Shown: piece by piece, positions 1-4,742 of the stretch | Position numbering within the stretch: the first letter of the stretch is position 1 | How the letters are laid out: every line of letters starts with the position of its first letter | Source: an uncultured Opitutia bacterium | GTDB lineage: Bacteria; Verrucomicrobiota; Verrucomicrobiia; Opitutales; UBA953 | Direction: 5' to 3' | Length of the DNA: 5,580 nt | Assembly: GCA_903929325.1 (NCBI GenBank) | Contig: CAIYUD010000179.1 | Coordinates: forward strand, 1 to 5,580 | Made by a program: the position numbers and the translations under genes | Notes under the pieces: model-generated | Databases searched by the model: none | What the model saw: only the letters and a program-made list of their open reading frames with translations | What the model was told of the DNA's origin: nothing

Positions 1-45
1 CACCAGTCTCGCGGGGCGGCTGCGGGGTGTCAATTTCTGTATTGG

Positions 46-59
46 GCGACCCCGGTCGC
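46..59. repeat. short dyad upstream of the DUF2939 gene
   Basis: Perfect inverted repeat GCGACC-CC-GGTCGC (arms 46-51 and 54-59). It lies 5 bases upstream of the candidate -35 of the plus-strand gene. It could be an operator half-site pair or simply chance in GC-rich DNA; nothing else in the window repeats it. The remainder of 1-111 shows no supported gene. Two plus-strand frames stay open from the left edge to stops at 106-108 and 113-115, but both are too short to call. Confidence 0.25.
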
Positions 60-63
60 TGGA

Positions 64-93
64 TTGGATAGACGCCGGAAACCGGATTATTAT
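64..93 (+). promoter_or_regulatory. candidate sigma70 promoter for the DUF2939 gene
   Basis: A -10-like TATTAT at 88-93 (5 of 6 to consensus) is preceded, 18 bases upstream, by TTGGAT at 64-69 (only the TTG matches). This puts transcription start near base 100, about 30 bases before the preferred ATG at 130. The -10 is good and the -35 is poor, so this is a candidate only. Confidence 0.3.
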
Positions 94-129
94 CGCCCAA
101 ACGTTTAATAAATGAATGGGGAAGCGAAC

Positions 130-645
130 ATGGACAAAAAGAAGGTAGTGACGGTAATCGGACTATTGGCTTTCGGTGGCTGGTATGCGGCTACGCCCTA
201 TATTGCCGCGAAGGCCATGCGCGACGCCGCCGAGGCGCGTGATGCTTCTGCGCTGGCGTCGCATGTGGATTTCCCGGCGTTTCGCGAAAGCGTTAAAGAG
301 GCAATAAATGACCAAGTGGCGCGGGAGATGGCAAAAAGCGAAGGCGGTGGAATGGGGGCCTTTGCAGGGGTGCTGGTTGCTGCCTTTACTGAGAAACTGG
401 TCGACGTAATGGTGACGCCTCGCGGTCTGGAGAACCTGATGTCCGGCACGAAGCCTGGTGAAAAAGCCGAGAGCGACACAAACCAGGACCGACCGAAACC
501 AGACGTGTCGATGAACTACGTTAGTTTTGACGAATTCGTTGTGTCAGTGCAGCAGAAGGGTGCCGACGCCAAGCCGCTGGTTTTGATTTTGCGGCGCCAC
601 GGTTTTGCGGACTGGAAGCTTTCGGGACTGAAGTTGCCGGAATAG
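130..645 (+). CDS. DUF2939 family membrane-anchored protein
   Basis: A 171-residue protein that I assign to the DUF2939 family, whose function is not known. Seen in the sequence: a short basic N-terminus (MDKKK), one hydrophobic segment at about residues 6-23, then the family's typical stretch at about 24-60 with an 'EARD...AL..HVDFPA.RES' pattern (residues 35-54). A Gly-rich, helical middle follows (70-95), then a polar linker (about 105-126) and a C-terminal part with VSFDEF, LILRRHGF and a DWKLSGLKLP ending, as expected for the 'W+L..I.LP' close of this family. The single N-terminal hydrophobic segment suggests an inner-membrane or signal-anchor protein with its body in the periplasm. I chose ATG 130 because GGGGAAG (118-124) lies just upstream. 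The in-frame ATG at 112 has no Shine-Dalgarno sequence and would add six polar residues. The gene is monocistronic here and converges with the unrelated minus-strand cluster. Family assignment is by recall of the motif pattern and is fairly secure. Confidence 0.85.
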   Translation: MDKKKVVTVIGLLAFGGWYAATPYIAAKAMRDAAEARDASALASHVDFPAFRESVKEAINDQVAREMAKSEGGGMGAFAGVLVAAFTEKLVDVMVTPRGLENLMSGTKPGEKAESDTNQDRPKPDVSMNYVSFDEFVVSVQQKGADAKPLVLILRRHGFADWKLSGLKLPE

Positions 646-652
646 GAACAGG

Positions 653-685
653 GCGGCGGGGCCTGAAAGTACGCGTTGCCGCCGC
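653..685. repeat. GC-rich inverted repeat between convergent genes, possible weak terminator
   Basis: GCGGCGG (653-659) and CCGCCGC (679-685) can form a 7-bp stem, 8 with a G-U pair, around a 19-base loop in the 65-base gap between the convergent genes. It is placed where a bidirectional terminator would sit. The loop is long and neither strand has a proper T-run after the stem, so I do not call it an intrinsic terminator. Confidence 0.3.
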
Positions 686-710
686 TGGCACTTCTTATGC
701 GAGACCTTTA

Positions 711-1496
711 CTAATAAGGCGACCAATCAGGAAAAAGAAGCCGGAGGATGTTGATTGCGGCCGTATTGTCCTCGTCAAACAGGTCGGTGCTCAAATATTC
801 GTCAAGGCATGAAACTACAAGACCGAAAAATTCCAAATGGTCGTCTTCGCAAAACGCTTCAATTTGTGCGTCGCTGCTATCCAGAGCCTCACACTTCGCA
901 ATTACCACTGCTTCATTATATTTGGGGCTAACACCTATAGTGAGCAGTTCATTCCTCTTGGCGTTATATACCCCGAATAGGGGCGAGATGTAGCTGTGAT
1001 TCCACTTATTGGGGTCAATTCCAAGGGCGCTCTCCAGATATCGCTTCACCGGTTTCTTGAATGGGTCCGTGAAGAAATAAAGATGATTCAAGAAAGCATC
1101 ACCGTGTGACTTCTTCAGGCTGGCGATATTCCCTCTTTGCTGCCGAATGCATTCCTTGTTCTGGTAGGGGTTAAGCAGCCACTTTGCCTTACAGAGTTCG
1201 GCCAGTTCGGCTGCATGGTCGAGTTTACCCGCAGTCTTGGTATTTTCTGTCGGCTCCGCCCCGGAGGTCTTTTGTACGGACTGTTTCAAAGCGCCGGTGC
1301 TTTCGAATTCTTGGGCCGTGGCCTTGAAAAAAGCGGTGGCTAGCGCCGCCGTGACAAAGCAATGGACTGTCGTATGTGCTGGGTCCCCTTGCCGAGTTCG
1401 AGTGATTTGGACGTTGGCGCCGGTCCTAGTCAGTTCCAGTTCCATTGAACTGCCATCCGCTGTAGTGCCGGGTATCAGAAATCTAAGTGCTTTCAT
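711..1496 (-). CDS. uncharacterised 261-aa protein, last gene of the cluster
   Basis: I do not recognise this family. The product is 261 residues, has no signal peptide or membrane segment, and is probably cytoplasmic. Two parts are visible. An N-terminal region (about 1-65) contains alternating strands (LRFLIPG, MELELTRTG, VQITRTR) and a hydrophobic helix (VTAALATAFFKATAQEF). A polar linker rich in Thr, Gly and Lys (about 70-92) leads to a larger C-terminal domain (93-261). The latter is rich in aromatic residues, with KAKWLLNPYQNKECI near 103-117, LYFFTDPFKKPVKRYLESALGI near 139-160 and WNHSYISPLFGVYNAKRNELLTIG near 165-188. It ends in an acidic helix and LLFPDWSPY. Five Cys residues are scattered, without a CxxC metal motif. 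The start ATG overlaps the stop of the preceding gene (ATGA, 1493-1496) and GAAGGG lies 9 bases upstream, so translation is almost certainly coupled. It ends in two stops in a row (TAG TAA). Its position at the end of the operon and its lack of known relatives would suit an effector or accessory role, but that is inference. Confidence 0.8.
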   Translation of the reverse strand: MKALRFLIPGTTADGSSMELELTRTGANVQITRTRQGDPAHTTVHCFVTAALATAFFKATAQEFESTGALKQSVQKTSGAEPTENTKTAGKLDHAAELAELCKAKWLLNPYQNKECIRQQRGNIASLKKSHGDAFLNHLYFFTDPFKKPVKRYLESALGIDPNKWNHSYISPLFGVYNAKRNELLTIGVSPKYNEAVVIAKCEALDSSDAQIEAFCEDDHLEFFGLVVSCLDEYLSTDLFDEDNTAAINILRLLFPDWSPY

Positions 1497-1511
1497 TTTT
1501 TCTTGCCCTTC
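1493..1511 (-). promoter_or_regulatory. coupled stop/start with Shine-Dalgarno and A6 run
   Basis: On the minus strand, GAAGGG (1511-1506) is followed after 9 bases by ATGA (1496-1493), which is both the start of the 261-aa gene and the stop of the 280-aa gene. The site includes a run of six A (1501-1496). It supports the chosen start and tight coupling of the two products. Confidence 0.65.
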
Positions 1512-2335
1512 TTGCTCCCGGAGATATCGCGCTCGTCCAAGCGGCCACTCACCGTGAAGGAGTCGATTTTCTCGAACACATCAACGAAAACCTCCAGCGA
1601 TGCCTTCGGTAGCTGACTCGCGGACACTGAGAAGTTGGCACTAGAAAAAGACAGCGGTCCGCCTGGCGCAAAACTCGTGAAGATTCGTTTCCGTGTAAAA
1701 GATGACTCCTCGGTGGTTCCTTGCTCCAGTTGCAAGGTCGGCCGTATACCGACCAAACCACAGAAATCCGGAGCTGCGGTTACCGATGCGGCGAAATGAA
1801 ATGGAACGGCGCTGTCTTCGAAACTGAATTCCACGCTTCGTTTTCTCCCAACCAACAGACTGGCCGACGTGATGACACGGTCCATGTCATCGCGTCGGCT
1901 ATTGCCCGACAAGCTGAAATGCTCATACGTTTCCAGCGACGTTAGGTTTTGTTGGCGTTTGCAGGCCACCGATAACGGCACGGAACAAAAGCGGAGCGCC
2001 CTATGCGAAAAGAACTCGCCACGAATTTCATATCGGGGCTGACCTGGCTTGGCGAGCTCCAAAAGGGCATCGTCGCTCAACTCGATGACAAACGAAAATT
2101 CACTGCCTGGCGGATGCACGCATTGCTGGAGGCCGAGAATTAGTTCGTGAGGCGTGGGCGAATAGCGCCAGTTGCCTAGCAGAACGCCTTCCTCGTTTCG
2201 CACCGACACCGTGGCATTGCGCGCTGCAATAATCCTAGTTGTGTCGTTTCGTGCCGTCAGCGCCAACGTTCCAGGTGCATTCTTGCTGGCTGATGCGGGC
2301 GCGGCCTGAAGCTTTGTGGCTAGGACTCGGATCAT
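1493..2335 (-). CDS. uncharacterised 280-aa beta-rich protein, likely two-domain
   Basis: I do not recognise a named family. The product (280 aa from ATG 2335) has no signal peptide or membrane segment. Its pattern of alternating hydrophobic residues suggests two successive beta-sandwich-like domains. Domain 1 covers about 1-127, with ALTARNDTT, ATVSVRNEEGVLLGNW, HPPGSEFSFVIELSDDALLEL and FCSVPLSVAC. Domain 2 covers about 130-265, with EHFSLSGNSRRDD, RKRSVEFSF, TLQLEQG, SFTRKRIFTSF and SLEVFVDVFEKIDSF. A Lys-rich tail follows (ending KKGKKK). Domain 1 resembles residues 270-380 of the upstream 515-aa product in order of motifs (strand-loop 'RN.T', then 'P..S..EFS..I', then an acidic 'DLLE/DALLEL' and a closing strand), so the two may be paralogous in part. 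The longer possible start at 2416 would overlap the upstream gene by 79 bases. ATG 2335 lies 2 bases after its stop and has GGAG 8 bases upstream, so it is preferred. The stop overlaps the next gene by 4 bases. Role unknown. Confidence 0.8.
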   Translation of the reverse strand: MIRVLATKLQAAPASASKNAPGTLALTARNDTTRIIAARNATVSVRNEEGVLLGNWRYSPTPHELILGLQQCVHPPGSEFSFVIELSDDALLELAKPGQPRYEIRGEFFSHRALRFCSVPLSVACKRQQNLTSLETYEHFSLSGNSRRDDMDRVITSASLLVGRKRSVEFSFEDSAVPFHFAASVTAAPDFCGLVGIRPTLQLEQGTTEESSFTRKRIFTSFAPGGPLSFSSANFSVSASQLPKASLEVFVDVFEKIDSFTVSGRLDERDISGSKKGKKK

Positions 2336-2347
2336 GGCTATCGCTCC
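2336..2347 (-). promoter_or_regulatory. ribosome binding site deciding the start of the 280-aa gene
   Basis: GGAG at 2347-2344 on the minus strand lies 8 bases before ATG 2335. It straddles the end of the upstream gene, whose TAG stop is at 2340-2338. This supports termination-reinitiation and argues against the upstream in-frame ATG at 2416, which lies inside the 515-aa gene. Confidence 0.6.
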
Positions 2348-3885
2348 AGAGGCTTGGCTAAGCGGTGCACTATTCGCGTAGTGCAAGTGCAAGACACCCG
2401 CCCTAGCGCCTGCCACAATTCAAGCGGCCACTCGAAATAAAATTCCTTGTTGATGTCATCCTCGACGATATAGGTGCCGTCCATGAAAGTTCGTGTTTCG
2501 CCAGAGGAAAGTAATCTCAAGTCTTCATTATCTGAATAGAATCCGTCTCTTCTATTGGATAAACTCACTTTAGTCCCTACCACCATTTCCGTGGCCGACG
2601 GGTTATGTACTTCAATGGACCACCTCACCGGAAGTTGGCAGTCGTCGTTGACCGCCGCCATCCGGAGAAGTGGCGGCTTGACAATAGCTTCGGCGATGGA
2701 GAGGTCTCGCCTATGAAGGACTAATTGGGAGTCCTCCTGGAGCGTGGCCTTGAATAGGCGCTGCTTCTGTGGCCGGACGACATCGGAATGAACTGGCCCG
2801 TAGTACGCGGCAAGGAGTTCCAGTCGTAGCTCGGGTTTATCTGGGTCTTCAAGAAGATCAACATCAAACTCGATGGAAAATTCCAACTTGGAAGCGGCGG
2901 GAACGGCTTTAAAGTATTTCGGGAACACTTCATTGCATTCAGAATCGGAGTCCAACCCGGACTGACGGTTCTTAAGGCCAATCATTGTTCCTTCGGTGGT
3001 CAGCACTGCGCACCGGAGTGCAACCTGCCTTGTTTCCGCGGTTGTGTTTCGAACCCATCCCGAAAGCTTCGCTACTCCAAACGCATGTTGCGGGGTAGGG
3101 GCACAAATATGCGCCTCGACTATCGTCAATTCGACGCCGTCGGCTACGCTGGTCGCGGTGATTGGCGCCGGATTGGTCGCTACAGTGGATTCGCCGCCCT
3201 GCTTTTGTGTTGCTGCGGGGCTGGTTTGCTCCAAAAACACGCCGGTTCGGTTGAGCAGAAGCTCGGTCAAGAGTCCGTTTCCACTTGGGGCCGGCCAAGC
3301 CGCAAAAAGCCCAACCGACGGCGCCAACTCTGAGGACGACTCTCTTTCGCCGCTTTTCCTAAGTTTGCCAGCGCTATCTACGTACGACAAAACGTAGTCG
3401 TTGTCACTCGAAATATTTTTCTCGAGGTCTTTAACGGCCTGATAAAACGAATCGAGCGTCCCGACCACTCTGGTTCCCTCGGGAAGACATAGCCATTCAT
3501 CAAAATGTCCGTATGCCTCGCTAAGTCTTTCCAAGCCGCACTCACGCTTGAACGTCTCGATTGCGGAATCGTATTCATCTTCGCGTTCAGACAGTTCCTC
3601 GTGATCATCCGTAGCTATTTCGAATAGCGGATAAATCTCGACATTGACATTGAAAGCTGCACCCAGCGATTCGTCGCCAGTTCGTTTGAAGCTCTGGAAC
3701 TTCGAGTCGGTTGAGAGCATAAAGGCGCTGGTGGGATTTATTTTGGGGAGCTTCGCCCCACGCCCGATGACAATAACTTTGTCGTCCAACTTGCCAAGTT
3801 GGCGTGTTTTATACCCCGTTAGCCAAGGCATTTGGCTGGTAGACGCCCCTTCGAGAAAGACGACGATAAACGTATTTTCTTTCAT
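2338..3885 (-). CDS. uncharacterised 515-aa protein with N-terminal novel region and C-terminal beta-rich domains
   Basis: I do not recognise this family. From ATG 3885 the product is 515 residues, soluble and probably cytoplasmic. The hydrophobic FIVVFLEGAS at 6-15 is too short for a membrane helix and looks like the first core strand of an alpha/beta fold, followed by KVIVIGRGAK at 36-45. An N-terminal region (1-220) includes a very acidic helix (about 92-115), FDEWLCLPEGTRVVG (128-142) and AAWPAP (195-200). A Thr/Ala/Pro/Gln-rich linker (about 221-248) follows. Two beta-rich domains come next. The first (about 250-385) has AKLSGWVRNTTAETRQVALR, LEFSIEFDVDLLEDPDKPELRL and AAYYGPVHSD. The second (about 386-515) has RWSIEVHNPSATEM, GTKVSLSNRRDGFYSD, GETRTF and EFYFEWPLELW. 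The linker suggests an N-terminal functional module carried on C-terminal binding domains; this is inference. GGAGG 6 bases upstream selects ATG 3885 over the in-frame ATG at 3924, which has no such site. The next gene follows after 2 bases, and the MerR-like gene precedes by 91 bases. Confidence 0.8.
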   Translation of the reverse strand: MKENTFIVVFLEGASTSQMPWLTGYKTRQLGKLDDKVIVIGRGAKLPKINPTSAFMLSTDSKFQSFKRTGDESLGAAFNVNVEIYPLFEIATDDHEELSEREDEYDSAIETFKRECGLERLSEAYGHFDEWLCLPEGTRVVGTLDSFYQAVKDLEKNISSDNDYVLSYVDSAGKLRKSGERESSSELAPSVGLFAAWPAPSGNGLLTELLLNRTGVFLEQTSPAATQKQGGESTVATNPAPITATSVADGVELTIVEAHICAPTPQHAFGVAKLSGWVRNTTAETRQVALRCAVLTTEGTMIGLKNRQSGLDSDSECNEVFPKYFKAVPAASKLEFSIEFDVDLLEDPDKPELRLELLAAYYGPVHSDVVRPQKQRLFKATLQEDSQLVLHRRDLSIAEAIVKPPLLRMAAVNDDCQLPVRWSIEVHNPSATEMVVGTKVSLSNRRDGFYSDNEDLRLLSSGETRTFMDGTYIVEDDINKEFYFEWPLELWQALGRVSCTCTTRIVHRLAKPLER

Positions 3886-3896
3886 CGCATGCCTCC
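3886..3896 (-). promoter_or_regulatory. strong ribosome binding site deciding the start of the 515-aa gene
   Basis: GGAGG at 3896-3892 on the minus strand is 6 bases before ATG 3885. It is the best Shine-Dalgarno sequence in the window. It lies at the edge of a GC-rich self-complementary stretch (CCGGCCGG nearby, and TGCC/GGCA arms around it) that might partly mask it in the mRNA. Confidence 0.6.
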
Positions 3897-3932
3897 GGCC
3901 GGCAGTCCGGTGCTTCAATTGCACTATCTTGG

Positions 3933-3961
3933 AATATATCCTTCTATTTATCCGCTGTCTC
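3933..3961 (-). promoter_or_regulatory. candidate internal promoter before the three unknown genes
   Basis: On the minus strand GAGACA (3961-3956, 4 of 6 to the -35 consensus) and TATATT (3938-3933, 4 of 6) are separated by exactly 17 bases. This is in the 91-base gap between the MerR-like gene and the 515-aa gene. It would start transcription near 3926, with a leader of about 40 bases. The gap is AT-rich relative to its surroundings, and GATAAA a few bases upstream is an alternative -10. If real, the three unknown genes have their own control, perhaps by the MerR-like protein. Confidence 0.35.
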
Positions 3962-3976
3962 TGGAAGGAGCGAAAC

Positions 3977-4669
3977 TTAAAGCTTTTTTATTACCACCAC
4001 TCTATCCAGCAGTGCTGCCGTCAGCGCGCTGCCTAAGGCCTCGGCCTCTTCGGCGTCTAGTTCCCGCGCCTTGCGTATATCCAGTAATACGCTGCACCAG
4101 TCTGTCAATTTCAGGCGGAGCACTTCGTCTGTCTCTACCGCCGAGGCTTTCACGCCTAAAGCGTCAAACGAGCGCGTTAGTTCCATGCGTCTTCTGCTAC
4201 CCGAAAGGCTGCTGAAGGCGAAAGCGGCGCTGCTCCCGAATTTGTGATCCGGACGAGAAGATTTCAATTCGCCGGACGGAGCATTCATGGCCAGATACTT
4301 CTGGGCAGTATTTAGATATCTTTCGGGGCTCGCTGTCTCTATCCGCTCTGGTGTATCTAGCCCCAAGGTCGCGAATACTATTCTTCTATTCTTGTTGAAT
4401 TCTTCGCCTATCTTGGTTAACGACCAGCCGTCTTTTCTAAGGAAACGTGCCGCTACCAGTTCGCGTAAATGCTGGGTGGAATAGAGCACTTCCTTGCCGC
4501 GTCTATCCGTTGAAGGGCTGAGAATGCCTCTTTGGGCGTAGTCGCGTATTAAACGGACGTTCAGGTCCGCGCCGTCATCGCGTCCTAAAAGGTTTAGCCA
4601 TCTTTGGGCTTTTTGGCAGAGGTCGTCTATGGACCCGGCCCAGTCATCGAACTCGGTAAAATGAAGCAT
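3977..4669 (-). CDS. MerR-type winged-helix regulator-like protein
   Basis: A 230-residue protein with a MerR-like DNA-binding domain at about residues 36-91. It shows VRLIRDYAQRGILSPSTDRR (38-57), the counterpart of the MerR 'TLRYYEREGLL.P.R' helix and turn. VLYSTQHLREL (61-71) matches '..Y...DL..L', and ARFLRKDGWSLTKIGEEF (74-91) matches '..LR..GFSL.EI...'. Unlike classical MerR, the domain is not at the very N-terminus. About 35 residues precede it (DDWAGSIDDLCQKAQRWLNLLG), a helical extension. The C-terminal half (about 100-230) has no Cys or His cluster typical of metal-sensing MerR proteins. It holds a Ser-rich middle (145-160) and a helical end (DEVLRLKLTDWCSVLLDIRK, then an Ala/Glu-rich helix) that may dimerise or bind a partner. 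The start ATG has GAGGG 8 bases upstream. The gene follows the vWA gene by 73 bases and is likely co-transcribed with it, so it may regulate the cluster. Domain call is firm; the signal it senses is unknown. Confidence 0.85.
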   Translation of the reverse strand: MLHFTEFDDWAGSIDDLCQKAQRWLNLLGRDDGADLNVRLIRDYAQRGILSPSTDRRGKEVLYSTQHLRELVAARFLRKDGWSLTKIGEEFNKNRRIVFATLGLDTPERIETASPERYLNTAQKYLAMNAPSGELKSSRPDHKFGSSAAFAFSSLSGSRRRMELTRSFDALGVKASAVETDEVLRLKLTDWCSVLLDIRKARELDAEEAEALGSALTAALLDRVVVIKKL

Positions 4670-4700
4670 GATCGTGGCCCTCGTGTGGCGTCCCCTGAGA

Positions 4701-4722
4701 TTCTACGGCAACCGCCGTAGAA
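4701..4722. repeat. perfect 9+9 inverted repeat between vWA and MerR-like genes, possible operator
   Basis: TTCTACGGC (4701-4709), AACC, GCCGTAGAA (4714-4722): a perfect 22-base dyad with a 4-base centre, in the 73-base gap between the vWA stop and the MerR-like start. On the minus strand a -10-like TAGAAT (4705-4700) overlaps its downstream edge, but no good -35 lies 17-20 bases upstream. MerR proteins bind dyads of about this size just upstream of a -10, so an autoregulatory operator is plausible. The alternative is an mRNA hairpin acting as a processing site or partial attenuator. It lacks a T-run, so it is not a standard intrinsic terminator. Confidence 0.6.
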
Positions 4723-4742
4723 CCCCGAGGTGACCGCGTTGG

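Noticed and set aside
1..108. C-terminal end of an upstream plus-strand gene
   Set aside because: Two frames stay open from the edge, but with only about 36 codons and no recognisable motif neither can be supported.
1237..1557. Plus-strand open frame of 106 codons opposite the 261-aa gene
   Set aside because: It is fully antisense to a well-supported coupled gene, has no ribosome site, and its translation is Ser/Val/Arg-rich without domain features: a shadow frame.
2336..2416. Extended N-terminus of the 280-aa protein starting at 2416
   Set aside because: It would overlap the upstream gene by 79 bases; ATG 2335 has a good GGAG and the usual coupled spacing.
3886..3924. Extended N-terminus of the 515-aa protein starting at 3924
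   Set aside because: There is no ribosome site before it, while ATG 3885 has GGAGG at 6 bases. The extra residues are basic and unlike a domain.
3644..4215. Two overlapping plus-strand frames (130 and 127 codons) across the gap before the MerR-like gene
   Set aside because: They lie antisense to the 515-aa and MerR-like genes, show no Shine-Dalgarno sequence, and have compositions typical of antisense reading.
4701..4722. Intrinsic terminator after the vWA gene
   Set aside because: The stem is perfect but no T-run follows on the minus strand. An operator or processing hairpin fits better.
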